DNA of 64,000 nt from Candidatus Mycolicibacterium alkanivorans (GCF_022760805.1 NZ_JAIVFL010000001.1:2356001-2420000); one strand, 5' to 3'; positions 1 through 8,149 are shown, counted from the first letter of the stretch. The notes: generated by a model from the sequence alone, not told the origin. Translations and numbers: made by a program.

Positions 1-215
1 CCCGCCGTGCCCACGATCGTCTGAGTGCGCACTCCGGCGCTTTCGCCGTGGATCTCCCGCTCCAGCCCGATGAGGGCGGTTGGTCCGAATGCGATCAGTA
101 GCTCGACGATCTGTCGGCCGCCCTGCCCGGGCCCGCCGAGTAGGGATGGGTCAGCGACCAACCCTGTCTGCATGCCGAGACGGTATTCGCCGGACTTCGT
201 CCAGCTAGCGATCAT
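1..215 (-). CDS. MgtC/SapB family membrane protein, N-terminal part (cut by window edge)
   Basis: An open minus-strand frame runs from an ATG at 215 off the left edge. The visible 71 codons include FGPTALIGLEREIHGESAGVRTQ in two adjoining pieces (ALIGLERE, then AGVRTQTIVG). This is the hallmark of the first helix and loop of MgtC/SapB proteins, inner-membrane proteins tied to Mg2+ limitation and intracellular survival in several pathogens. An internal ATG at 173 is an equally possible start. The rest of the protein lies outside the window, so substrate, full length and operon cannot be judged. The gene reads away from the tRNA-Cys gene. Confidence 0.6.
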   Translation of the reverse strand, partial: MIASWTKSGEYRLGMQTGLVADPSLLGGPGQGGRQIVELLIAFGPTALIGLEREIHGESAGVRTQTIVGTA

Positions 216-269
216 GCTGAGTCAAACGCTGTGTGCGACCGGCTCGTGCTGGAATCGTGACCGAGCGAT

Positions 270-343
270 GCGGGTGTGGCTGAGTGGCTAGGCACCGGCC
301 TGCAAAGCCGTTTACACGGGTTCGAATCCCGTCACTCGCTCCA
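270..343 (+). tRNA. cysT: tRNA-Cys (anticodon GCA)
   Basis: A full cloverleaf can be folded. The acceptor GCGGGTG pairs with CACTCGC (one G-T pair). The anticodon loop CTGCAAA carries GCA. The T arm is ACGGG-TTCGAAT-CCCGT and the discriminator is T. CCA is encoded at 341-343. The anticodon stem closes with a C-T mismatch where the remembered M. tuberculosis gene has a G-T pair. This tRNA decodes cysteine codons. Confidence 0.93.
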
Positions 344-346
344 TGT

Positions 347-380
347 CCCGCCCGCCCCCGAAGCCTCGGGGGCGGGCGGG
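347..380 (+). terminator. Strong GC hairpin after tRNA-Cys
   Basis: A perfect 15-bp inverted repeat (347-361 with 366-380) encloses the 4-nt loop AGCC, starting 4 bases after the tRNA CCA. There is no U-tract, which is common for mycobacterial terminators. It probably ends the tRNA transcript before the repeat-protein gene at 496. Confidence 0.75.
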
Positions 381-495
381 GTAACCGCGGCAACACTGGT
401 TTGCAACAGTTCGGTAACCCCCCGAAGTGCGCCACCGCCCTTTACTTACACGCCTGTAGTTTTCCCGTCAGACCTCACCACAGAACGGGGGAACC

Positions 496-3400
496 ATGTC
501 TCGGACCACCGATCGCTTAGCGGCTGTCACCGCTATGGCGACTGCGGGGCTTTTCTGGACTGCGCCGCTGTTCAGTCCCCGCGCGGCTGCTGATCTGGGC
601 AGCCCTGGTGTGCCGTGCGTGAGCATCCTGCAGCAGGTCGCCGCGAGTCCGCCGAACCTCCAGGAAGGGGTCCCGGGCCCCGCCGCCTCGATCTTCACCA
701 ACAGCCCCCCGACGGTCGGCGGCCCGATTCCCCCCGCGACCGCTCCCGGTGCGATCAAGGTCCCGCCTGCTGCGGTGCCAGGCGCAGCCGGAACCCACTC
801 CGTGGCGAGCGCGGCCGTGCCGCCGGCCTCGGTCCCCGGCGCCCCGGGCGCCGGTGTCGTCGGTGGTGTGCCGACCCCGCCGGCTGCCGTGCCGGGCGTG
901 CCGGGCGCCGGTGTCGTCGGTGGCGGAACCGCCTCGCCGCCTGCAGCGATCCCCGGCACTCCGCCCGGCGGCACGGTGGGTGGGTTGACCACTCCGCCGG
1001 CCGCTGCTCCCGGCGCTCCGCCGGGAGGTGTCGTCGGTGGTGTGCCGACTCCGCCGGCTGCCGTGCCGGGCGCCGGTGTCGGTGGCGGAACCGCCACACC
1101 GCCTGCAGCGATCCCCGGCACTCCGCCGGGAGGTGTCGTCGGTGGTGTGCCAACTCCACCCGGTGGTGTCGTGGCGCCGCCTGCCGGCGGCGTCGGAGGC
1201 GCCCCGATCGCCGATGCTGCGGGTGCGCTTCCGCCTGCGGCTGCGGCGCCTGTTGGCGCCCCGATCGCGGACGCCGCGGCCAGCCTGCAGGCCGGCGCCG
1301 AGTTGGGCGCCGCCGGTGGCGAAGCCGGCGCTGCCGGCGCTGGGGGTGCAGGCGCTGGAGCCGGGGCTGTCGGCACCCCCGTCGCCGACGCCGCCGGCGC
1401 GTTGGGTGCCGGAGTGCCGGGTGCCCCGATCGCCGACGCGGCCGGTGCCGCAGCTGGGGGTGCAGGCGCTGGAGCCGGGGCTGTCGGCGCCCCCGTCGCC
1501 GACGCCGCCGCTGCCGCCGGCGCGTTGGGTGCCGGAGTGCCGGGTGCCCCGATCGCCGACGCGGCCGGTGCGCTGCCCGCCCCGCCCGCAGGAGTTCCCG
1601 CTGCGCCCATCGCCGATGCCGCGGGCGCCGTTCCGGCCCCGCCCGCCGCGGTTCCCGGTGCACCCTTTCCCGGCGCGGCCGTCGCCCCGCCGGGACCGCC
1701 TGCCGCGGTTCCCGGGGCGCCTGTCGGCGGGGGAGTCGACGTTCCCCCCGGTCCGCCCGCCGCGGTGCCGGGCGTCCCGGCCGGTGGTGAGATAGTCACC
1801 CCGCCGGTGCCGCCAGCCGGTGTTCCCGGTGGTGTGGTGCCCGAGGCCGCGGCAATCCCGCCGGTGCCGCCAGCCGGTGTTCCCGGTGCGCCGGCCGGCG
1901 CGGTGGTCGACACCCCGACCGCCCCACCGGTCGAGGTTCCCGGCGCGGAGATCCCGGTGAACGTGGGCACGCCCGGTGCCCCGCCGGTCGGAGCCCCTGG
2001 TGCACCGGCGGCAGCGTCGGTCGAGACGCCGCCGCTGCCGCTGGCCGCTAATCCCGGCGCAGCCGTGAGTAATTCGGCCGCAACCTTGCCGCCGCCCCCG
2101 GTCTCCGTGCCCGGCGTCCCGCTCGGCGGTGGCACACTCAACGTCCCGGGAACGCCCCCGGTCACGCTGCCCGGTGTTCCCAGCGCCGCGTCGATTCCCG
2201 GCGTGAGCACCCCCGGCGCCGCGGTGCCCGGCACCCCCGGTGTCCCGGTTGCCCAAGGCGTGCCCGGTGTCCCCGGCGCGGCTCCCGGTGCTCCGGCCGC
2301 CGCGTCCGTCGAGGGTGTTCCGACCCCGCCCGCCGCCGTCCCCGGCGCTGTGGGTGGTCCGGTAGTTGAGGGCGCTCCCGGTGTGCCGGCGGCGGTGCCT
2401 GGTACTCCGGGTGCTCCGGTGGCTGAGGGTGTGCCGGGTGTGCCGGCGGCGGTGCCTGGTACTCCGGGTGCTCCGGTGGCTGAGGGTGTGCCGGCGGCGG
2501 TTCCCGGCGGCCCAGGTGGTGGTGGCGGCGCTGGTCTGCCGACTCCGCCCGCGGCGGTGCGGGGCGGCCCGGTCGGCGGTGGCGGTGGCGCGGGTGTCCC
2601 CGCGGCTGCAGGAGTTCCACCTGTCGCTGCGGGTGTCCCTGCGGCTGCAGGAGTTCCACCTGTCGCTGCGGGTGTCCCTGCGGCTGCAGGAGTTCCACCT
2701 GTCGCTGCGGGTGTCCCTGCGGCTGCCATCGCTGATGCCGCAGGCGCCGCAGCACCGGGCGCCGCCCTCTCGGACAGCTCCGGTCAACTGGCCGAGGCGG
2801 CACTCCCGGGTGCCGGTGCCGGAGCCGGTGGTGCCGGCGGTGCCGGTGCCGGAGCCGGTGATGCGGGTGCCGGAGCCGCTGGTGCGGGTGGCGCTGGTGC
2901 GGGTGGCGGAGCCGGTGGTGCTGGCGCTGCGGGTGCCCTCGGGGCGCCGGTCGCCGACGCCTCCGGAGTCGTCGGCCCGGCCGCCGGTGTTCCCGCCGAG
3001 GCGATTGCCCAGGCCGCGGCCGGTATCCCGGCCCCGCCGGCGGCGCTGCCCGCCGCTGCAGCCGGCGCGGGCGGTGCAGAAATCCCGACTCCTACCGCAG
3101 CTGTTCCCGGACTTCCCGGTGGTGGCGGCGGCGCCGGGCTGCCCTCGCCGCCTGCCGCGGTTCCCGGTGTTCCGGCTGTGGGCGCCGGTGCCGTCCCGCC
3201 GACCCCGCCCGGTGTGGTTCCCGGCGTTCCGGCTGTGGGCGCCGGTACCGTCCCGCCGACCCCACCCGGTGTGGTGCCCGGCGTGCCGGTTATGGGCACG
3301 GGTGCCGTCCCGCCGACTCCGCCGGCGCTGGTGTCGGGGGTTCCCGCGGTGAGCACCGGTGCTGTTCCGCCGACGCCCCCCGCGGCGGTCACCGGCAGCT

Positions 3401-3792
3401 CGATCGGCAACATCGACGCCTATCCGGCCGTCCCGCCGGGCGCTGTCGCGGGTGGACCGGGTGTCAACGCGGCCGCCAGCACGCCTGGTCTGCCCGGCCT
3501 GATCCCGGCCGCGCCCATCGCCGAGGCCGCCGGAACGCTGCCCACGCCACCTGCGCAGGTCATCCCCGCGCTGGCGCAGGGTGTCGCGACGCTGCTGTCA
3601 CCACCGCAGCTCACGATCCCCGGCATTCCGGGCTTCGGGATCCCGCTGCCGACCACGATCTCCGCGCCGCACGACCTGCTGTGCGTGGGAACCGGGTGGT
3701 CGGCCACCAAGCCCGGCACGGTCTCCGGGCCGTCCGCGGGTGCGGTTCTCGGAGCGGATCTGCCGAAGGCCGGTCGCTGGTTCGAGAACTGA
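496..3792 (+). CDS. Large secreted Pro/Gly/Ala/Val-rich repeat protein
   Basis: A 1098-residue protein of unknown function. Residues 1-32 look like a Sec signal peptide: basic start MSRTTDR, hydrophobic core, cleavage near SPRAAADLG. One Cys follows at about residue 41 and another lies near the C-terminus (DLLCVGTGW), a possible disulfide. Nearly all of residues 60-1040 is low-complexity, built from PPAAVPG(A/V)P, GGVPTPP and APIADAAG units, so it resembles elastin- or collagen-like sequence more than an enzyme. The last 60 residues regain ordinary composition. GGGGGA lies just before the ATG. Secretion and an extended cell-wall or surface role are inferred; the family was not recognised. Exact nucleotide repeats occur inside it. 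It is preceded by the tRNA terminator and reads towards the minus-strand glycosyltransferase. Confidence 0.85.
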   Translation: MSRTTDRLAAVTAMATAGLFWTAPLFSPRAAADLGSPGVPCVSILQQVAASPPNLQEGVPGPAASIFTNSPPTVGGPIPPATAPGAIKVPPAAVPGAAGTHSVASAAVPPASVPGAPGAGVVGGVPTPPAAVPGVPGAGVVGGGTASPPAAIPGTPPGGTVGGLTTPPAAAPGAPPGGVVGGVPTPPAAVPGAGVGGGTATPPAAIPGTPPGGVVGGVPTPPGGVVAPPAGGVGGAPIADAAGALPPAAAAPVGAPIADAAASLQAGAELGAAGGEAGAAGAGGAGAGAGAVGTPVADAAGALGAGVPGAPIADAAGAAAGGAGAGAGAVGAPVADAAAAAGALGAGVPGAPIADAAGALPAPPAGVPAAPIADAAGAVPAPPAAVPGAPFPGAAVAPPGPPAAVPGAPVGGGVDVPPGPPAAVPGVPAGGEIVTPPVPPAGVPGGVVPEAAAIPPVPPAGVPGAPAGAVVDTPTAPPVEVPGAEIPVNVGTPGAPPVGAPGAPAAASVETPPLPLAANPGAAVSNSAATLPPPPVSVPGVPLGGGTLNVPGTPPVTLPGVPSAASIPGVSTPGAAVPGTPGVPVAQGVPGVPGAAPGAPAAASVEGVPTPPAAVPGAVGGPVVEGAPGVPAAVPGTPGAPVAEGVPGVPAAVPGTPGAPVAEGVPAAVPGGPGGGGGAGLPTPPAAVRGGPVGGGGGAGVPAAAGVPPVAAGVPAAAGVPPVAAGVPAAAGVPPVAAGVPAAAIADAAGAAAPGAALSDSSGQLAEAALPGAGAGAGGAGGAGAGAGDAGAGAAGAGGAGAGGGAGGAGAAGALGAPVADASGVVGPAAGVPAEAIAQAAAGIPAPPAALPAAAAGAGGAEIPTPTAAVPGLPGGGGGAGLPSPPAAVPGVPAVGAGAVPPTPPGVVPGVPAVGAGTVPPTPPGVVPGVPVMGTGAVPPTPPALVSGVPAVSTGAVPPTPPAAVTGSSIGNIDAYPAVPPGAVAGGPGVNAAASTPGLPGLIPAAPIAEAAGTLPTPPAQVIPALAQGVATLLSPPQLTIPGIPGFGIPLPTTISAPHDLLCVGTGWSATKPGTVSGPSAGAVLGADLPKAGRWFEN
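2380..2484 (+). repeat. 57-bp-period repeat inside the repeat-protein gene
   Basis: Two identical 48-bp blocks (2380-2427 and 2437-2484) are spaced 57 bp apart. They encode GVPAAVPGTPGAPVAE twice, with GVP between. The period is a multiple of three, so copy-number change keeps the frame. Confidence 0.9.
2590..2726 (+). repeat. 39-bp tandem repeat, about 3.5 copies
   Basis: Copies start at 2590, 2629 and 2668, and a partial copy starts at 2707. The first differs from the others at one base (CCCC versus CCCT). Each copy encodes the 13-residue unit AGVPAAAGVPPVA. Near identity at DNA level suggests recent duplication, and the length is codon-preserving. Confidence 0.92.
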
Positions 3793-3794
3793 GC

Positions 3795-3939
3795 GGGCCT
3801 CGTCACCGGCGCCCTCGCCGAACACCGTCTGTTCGGCGTCGAGGTTGAGCCCGCAGCCGTGGCGCGTTCGTGCGGCCTCGGCGAGCTGGTCGAGATGATC
3901 GGTCTGCGGAACATACGCCGCGGCGCCCTCGGCGGTCAT
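3795..3939 (-). pseudogene. N-terminal relic of a UdgX-type uracil-DNA glycosylase
   Basis: The minus-strand frame from ATG 3939 reads MTAEGAAAYVPQTDHLDQL, then AEAARTRHGCGLNLDAEQTV and FGEGAGDEAR. This matches the remembered start of mycobacterial UdgX (GAQ-FVP-T-DL-ELAAAA-CRGCGLYRDATQAVFGAG) over about 48 residues. The similarity then stops and the frame runs into the back of the repeat-protein gene. The first Cys of the CxxC pair that helps bind the Fe-S cluster is replaced (RHGC), and the whole catalytic domain (GEQPGD onward) is missing. It is therefore a dead fragment between two convergent genes. A promoter or expressed peptide cannot be excluded but is unlikely. Confidence 0.7.
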
Positions 3940-3976
3940 GCCCGTCGGCGTACCCGTCTTCGGATCCGCCGAAGCC

Positions 3977-5560
3977 TCACCGGATCGACTTGGTCACCTG
4001 GGCGAAGCTGAACTGCCAGCGCTCGACCGCCCGGAAGCCGAACCGGCTCGGCACCTGATAGGCCATCGCCCTGGCCAGCCGCGGTCCCGCCGGAATGTCG
4101 GAACCCTGTTGGTGGTCGGGCAGGGTGGGGTCGCGCTCAGAGACCGTCCAGATCGCCGGGCAGCCTGGCATCTTGTCCGCCCACGTCCAGATCGCAAGGT
4201 GGGCGTCCCACAACCGGTTTCGCTCGACGGCTGACAGTCCGCGGCCGTAGTCGTGGAGCTTGGCGAACGCGGCGGGCCGGGCGGCGATCAACGGTCGGAT
4301 CGGTCCGGGCTTCCAGGAGGTCGAGTTGTCCATCACCAGGCAGTCACCGGGTTCCGCGTAGCGGGTGATGACGTCGGCCACCTGGCTGTAGTCCATGTGT
4401 TCTTTGGCGTAGGGGCCGCGCTGCGCCAGATAGTTCGGCGTCGCGGCGAAGGCGAACACCACCAGCAGGGCGGCGATTCCCGGACGGGACCGTCCAACTA
4501 CAACGATGCACAGACCGAGCGGCAGCGCGATGGCGGGCGCCGTGAAGGACAGATACCGCGGGAAGTAGATCGGCTGATGCACCGCTGAGTACACGAGCAG
4601 GGCGGCCGTGGGAATCAGTATCCAGGCGGCGCTGACCGCGACCAACCGACCGGGACGCGGACCGGCGGTGTCGGCTGCCCGGGCGCGGAACAGCAATCCC
4701 GAGACGATTATCAGCCCGGCCAGGACGGCCACCGCGAGGGAATGGTCGAAGTACTGTTCCTGCAGGATCTTTCCGATGGTCTGTGCGTTGAGCCGCGAAA
4801 TCCACCCGACTTGGAAAAGTTGGGTCTGAGTGAAGAGCAGGAATGGCGTCACGGCCGCGACCGCCATGACGGTGCCCGCCGCCCAACATATTCGCGCCCG
4901 GCGAGAGTCGGCGAGCACACCGACCACCACGGCGTGCACGCCGACGATCAGGACCACGAAGACGTTCAGCAGCGTCCCGGTGACCAGCATCGCGGCATAG
5001 CCGGTCCACCACCGCAACCGATTGCGGCGCACCGCGGCCACGCACAATACCGTCAGCCAGACACCGACCACCGTCGACAGCGCGTACGAACGTGTTTCGA
5101 TGCCGGCCCACGTCACCCGTGGCAGCAGGGCGAACACCACGCCGGAGGCGACGGCAACCGAGCGGGTGGACAACTGGCGGCCGAGCACCACAACGCCGGC
5201 GGCCGCCACGCCCACGGCCACCGAACTGGCCAACCTCGACCAGAACTCGGTGGCCGGGAAGATCGCGAACCAGCCGTGCATGATCAGGTAGAACAGACCG
5301 TGGACGGCGTCGATGTTGCCCACCATCCGCCACAGTCCGGGCACCGTGCGAGTCGATGCCGAGATGGTGGCCGCCTCGTCGAACCACAGCGAAGGGCGGG
5401 CGGCTCCGGCAGCGCTGACCACGATGGCGAGGAACGCGACGGCGACGGCATCGAATTGCCGAGCGGGCTCGACTGACCCCCCGACGACGCCAGTGACCCG
5501 TTCTGGCCGATATGTGATGCTCACGCCGGTCGTCTCGAACCCCGTTCCGTTGGTGAGCAA
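3977..5560 (-). CDS. Polytopic membrane glycosyltransferase (GT39/ArnT-like), positional homologue of Rv1635c/CapA
   Basis: 527 residues with about ten hydrophobic segments and a long soluble C-terminal part. After the first membrane segment comes SLWFDEAATI, whose Asp-Glu pair is typical of polyprenyl-phosphate-sugar-dependent GT-C mannosyltransferases. WSRLASSVAV and GIETRSYAL follow as in RgtA/B/C/D-like enzymes. It probably transfers mannose from decaprenyl-phosphomannose at the outer face of the membrane. Its place beside the universal stress protein matches M. tuberculosis Rv1635c, reported to start the mannose caps of lipoarabinomannan; that exact role here is inferred from position. 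A GTG at 5524 (VSITYRPERV) is an alternative start. Its 5' end faces the stress-protein gene across 227 bp. Confidence 0.8.
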   Translation of the reverse strand: MLTNGTGFETTGVSITYRPERVTGVVGGSVEPARQFDAVAVAFLAIVVSAAGAARPSLWFDEAATISASTRTVPGLWRMVGNIDAVHGLFYLIMHGWFAIFPATEFWSRLASSVAVGVAAAGVVVLGRQLSTRSVAVASGVVFALLPRVTWAGIETRSYALSTVVGVWLTVLCVAAVRRNRLRWWTGYAAMLVTGTLLNVFVVLIVGVHAVVVGVLADSRRARICWAAGTVMAVAAVTPFLLFTQTQLFQVGWISRLNAQTIGKILQEQYFDHSLAVAVLAGLIIVSGLLFRARAADTAGPRPGRLVAVSAAWILIPTAALLVYSAVHQPIYFPRYLSFTAPAIALPLGLCIVVVGRSRPGIAALLVVFAFAATPNYLAQRGPYAKEHMDYSQVADVITRYAEPGDCLVMDNSTSWKPGPIRPLIAARPAAFAKLHDYGRGLSAVERNRLWDAHLAIWTWADKMPGCPAIWTVSERDPTLPDHQQGSDIPAGPRLARAMAYQVPSRFGFRAVERWQFSFAQVTKSIR

Positions 5561-5787
5561 AACGTTAACCCGCCGTGCTCTGCACCGCGCGGTGTGTGCG
5601 AAACGCGCGGTGTCGAGGTGAATTCGGTGCCAATTTCGATAAAGAGCAACGCTGTGCTCGCGCCGACAAAGTCATTGGGACGCGATCTGGATTTCCTGGA
5701 ATAGCCACGTCAGGTGTATCGCGCGCTGGCGTGGTGCCGAGGCGTTACTGTTCCGATGGCGTCGCAATCGGAGACTGGAGGGTACGG
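5561..5787. other. Divergent intergenic region
   Basis: 227 bp lie between the glycosyltransferase (minus) and the universal stress protein (plus), so both promoters should be here. GGAGGG stands 7 bases before the stress-protein ATG. No convincing -35/-10 pair, operator or small gene was identified. Confidence 0.5.
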
Positions 5788-6234
5788 ATGGGCGGTTACA
5801 AGACCGTGGTCGTCGGCACGGACGGCTCGGATTCCTCGCTGCGTGCCGTCGACCGGGCGGGCCAACTGGCCTCCGATCCCGACGCGAAGGTCATCGTGGC
5901 GACCGCTTACTTTCCCGCCTCCGAGGACACTCGCGCCGCCGATCTCCTGAAGGACGAGGGCTACAAAGTGGCCGGCAACGCGCCCATTTACGCCATCCTC
6001 CGCGAGGCACGTGACCGTGCCAAGGCCGCCGGCGCGACCAACATCGAGGAACGCGCCGTCGTCGGCGCCCCCGTCGATGCTCTCGTCGAGCTGGCCGAAG
6101 AGGTCAACGCGGACCTGCTGGTCGTCGGCAACGTGGGTCTGAGCACCATCGCGGGCCGTCTGCTCGGATCGGTGCCGGCCAATGTCGCACGCCGCTCCAA
6201 GAGCGACGTGCTGATCGTGCATACCACGGGCTGA
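5788..6234 (+). CDS. Universal stress protein family, Rv1636-like
   Basis: 148 residues, one USP domain. The N-terminus KTVVVGTDGSDSSLRAVDRA is the first beta strand with the nucleotide-contacting Asp. The C-terminus has VVGNVGLSTIAGRLLGSVP, fitting the G-x2-G-x9-G-S/T ATP-binding motif, so it is an ATP- (or cAMP-) binding USP, as reported for Rv1636. Cytoplasmic. The ATG at 5788 is preferred over upstream in-frame codons because GGAGGG precedes it and the length matches the 146-residue orthologue. Confidence 0.9.
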   Translation: MGGYKTVVVGTDGSDSSLRAVDRAGQLASDPDAKVIVATAYFPASEDTRAADLLKDEGYKVAGNAPIYAILREARDRAKAAGATNIEERAVVGAPVDALVELAEEVNADLLVVGNVGLSTIAGRLLGSVPANVARRSKSDVLIVHTTG

Positions 6235-6262
6235 TGACCGGGTCTCGGGTAAGACCTGACAC

Positions 6263-7285
6263 GTGAGCGCGCCCTCGAACGCCGTCCGAACCCGGCTCTG
6301 GCTCGACGGTGAACTCAAGGCCGAAAACTTCCCCCTCTGCGACATTTCCGACCACCTCAACGAGGACGGCGCTCTGTTGTGGGTCGACCTGTGCAACCCC
6401 GACCATGACGTGCTCTGGCAACTGGCCGACGAACTCGGCTTCGACAAACACGCCATCGAGGACACCGTCGCCCACGCCGAGCGCACCAAGGCCACCCGCT
6501 ATGCGACCCACACCTTCCTGACCGTCTACGCCACCGCGCTGGGCCCGCAGCTGGCCAACGACCTGGAGTCTCGGCTCCTCACCGCGCGGGTGTCGATCTT
6601 CGTGCTACACGGCGGGATCGTCACCGTGCGTCACGAAAACGACCCGCAGCGACCGGTTTTCGATGTCGAGGACGTCATCAGCCAGTGGGACGACAACGCC
6701 GATCTGCTTCGGCTGGGCAGTCCGGCACTGCTGCACGGGTTGCTCGATGGGATCGTCGACGGGCAGTTCGAGACCATCCAGGATCTCGACGACGCCATCG
6801 AGGCACTGGAAGACGAGCTGTTCGACGACCGCGCGCAGACCCGCAAAATCCAGCGCGACACCTATCGCCTGCGCAAGGAGCTCGTCGAGTTGCGGCGCAT
6901 CGTGCTGCCCATGCGAGAGGTGATCAACACGATCATGCGCCGGCGTGCGGAGCGGGATGACGCCATCGAACTCGACAGCTGGTACGCCGACCTCTACGAC
7001 CACGTCATCCGTGCGGCGGAATGGACGGAGTCGCTGCGCGACATGATCAGCACGGTGTTCGAGACGAACCTGTCCCTGCAGGACGCCCGGCTGAACACCA
7101 TCATGAAGAAGCTCACCGGCTGGGCGGCCATCATCGCGGTTCCGACGGCGGTCACCGGCTGGTTCGGGCAGAACGTGCCGTACCCGGGTTTTCAGGATGC
7201 CGCGGGCGTGATCGCCAGCGCGGCGATCATCGTCGTGGTCTCGGGCCTGCTCTATCTGGCGTTCAAGCGGCGCGGCTGGATCTGA
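6263..7285 (+). CDS. CorA-type divalent cation transporter with variant GQN motif
   Basis: 340 residues with GTG start. An acidic, helical cytoplasmic domain (residues 1-270) includes a long stalk helix region ([17 protein letters not shown], then [19 protein letters not shown]). Two C-terminal membrane helices follow (about 280-298 and 308-330). The loop between them, which forms the selectivity filter, reads [11 protein letters not shown] instead of the classical YGMNF, so Met is replaced by Gln. CorA proteins are pentameric Mg2+/Co2+ channels; the GQN form makes substrate and direction uncertain. The basic tail KRRGWI is typical. It starts 28 bp after the stress-protein gene and may be cotranscribed with it. 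Confidence 0.88.
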   Translation: MSAPSNAVRTRLWLDGELKAENFPLCDISDHLNEDGALLWVDLCNPDHDVLWQLADELGFDKHAIEDTVAHAERTKATRYATHTFLTVYATALGPQLANDLESRLLTARVSIFVLHGGIVTVRHENDPQRPVFDVEDVISQWDDNADLLRLGSPALLHGLLDGIVDGQFETIQDLDDAIEALEDELFDDRAQTRKIQRDTYRLRKELVELRRIVLPMREVINTIMRRRAERDDAIELDSWYADLYDHVIRAAEWTESLRDMISTVFETNLSLQDARLNTIMKKLTGWAAIIAVPTAVTGWFGQNVPYPGFQDAAGVIASAAIIVVVSGLLYLAFKRRGWI

Positions 7286-7434
7286 GCGCCCGCTCGTGGG
7301 GGCGGTGGGGATTCCGGGGCTGGCGTTACGGAAGTTGCACGAACACCGGTGGTTCTTCTCGTCCGACATATTGTCGCGTCTGCTGCCGCGCTCGCTCTAG
7401 GCGGCGTGCTGTCAGCCGGCGCCTGTCTGCGTTC

Positions 7435-8112
7435 TCACCAGCCGCGCTCGCGCCACTCCTGAAGATGCGGCCGCTCGGCGCCCAGCGTCGTGTCGTCCCC
7501 GTGACCCGGGTAGACCGCCGTCGCGTCGTCGTACACGTCGAACAGCCGGGTGCTGACATCGCCGAGCAGTTCCTCGAACGCGCCGGGCTCCCAAGTCTTG
7601 CCGACCCCACCAGGGAACAGGCAGTCACCGGTGAACAGCTGGGTCGCGGTTCGCTCGGCCGTCGGTCGCAGCGCCAGCGCCACCGAGCCGGGCGTGTGCC
7701 CGCGCAGATGGATCACGTCGAAGGTCAGCTCACCGACCGAGATTGTGTCGGCGTTGGCCAGGAAGCGGTCCGGCTTGACCGGAAGCGGGTCGGCGTCGAG
7801 CTGGTGCACGGCCGTCGGGGCGCCGGTGGCCCCGGCGACCGCCTCCAGCGCCTGCCAGTGGTCGAAGTGCTGATGGCTGGTCACGATCAGGGCCAGTTTG
7901 GGGGCGTACTCGCCCACCAGCTCGACGAGCAGTTCGGGGTTGTTGGCGGCGTCGATGAGCAGGGTTTCGCCCGTCGCGGAACAGGTCACCAGGTACACGT
8001 TGTTGTCCATCGGGCCGACCGACATCTTGATGATGGTCGCGCCCGGGAGCGTGCGCCGAGCCGCGGTCTGCGGTTCGACGTGCCCGGCGTAGGTGTCGTC
8101 GACGACTGTCAT
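7435..8112 (-). CDS. MBL-fold metallo-hydrolase, Rv1637c-like
   Basis: 225 residues with the beta-lactamase-fold metal signature SHQHFDHW (HxHxDH) at about residue 79. Further metal ligands are in [16 protein letters not shown] and YPGHGDDT. This order of motifs is that of glyoxalase II-like hydrolases binding two metal ions; the substrate is unknown. Cytoplasmic. The ATG at 8112 is chosen because [13 protein letters not shown] starts a compact protein and the 85-bp gap to uvrA then holds both promoters. Divergent from uvrA as in M. tuberculosis. Confidence 0.88.
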   Translation of the reverse strand: MTVVDDTYAGHVEPQTAARRTLPGATIIKMSVGPMDNNVYLVTCSATGETLLIDAANNPELLVELVGEYAPKLALIVTSHQHFDHWQALEAVAGATGAPTAVHQLDADPLPVKPDRFLANADTISVGELTFDVIHLRGHTPGSVALALRPTAERTATQLFTGDCLFPGGVGKTWEPGAFEELLGDVSTRLFDVYDDATAVYPGHGDDTTLGAERPHLQEWRERGW

Positions 8113-8126
8113 GGTCGCCACGTTAC

Positions 8127-8149
8127 TTGTCGGGGGGTGCACATAGCAT
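8127..8149 (+). promoter_or_regulatory. PafBC-type (RecA-independent) DNA-damage promoter of uvrA
   Basis: TTGTCGGGG at 8127-8135, eight bases, then TAGCAT at 8144-8149. This fits the mycobacterial RecA-NDp consensus TTGTCRGTG-N8-TAnnnT, used by PafBC to induce repair genes. It lies 48 bp before the uvrA start. No LexA box was seen. Confidence 0.65.

Noticed and set aside
205..435. Short frames over the tRNA-Cys region on either strand
   Set aside because: They cross the tRNA and its hairpin terminator and have no coding features.
468..2787. Very long open frames (over 750 codons) on the minus strand opposite the repeat-protein gene
   Set aside because: They mirror the GC-rich repeats: the antisense of a Pro/Gly/Ala-rich gene is itself open. 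The plus frame has a signal peptide, SD and ordinary C-terminus, and the antisense frames have none.
5640..5720. Possible DosR box before the universal stress protein (GTCATTGGGACGCG)
   Set aside because: It matches only part of the palindromic DosR consensus and no second half is present.
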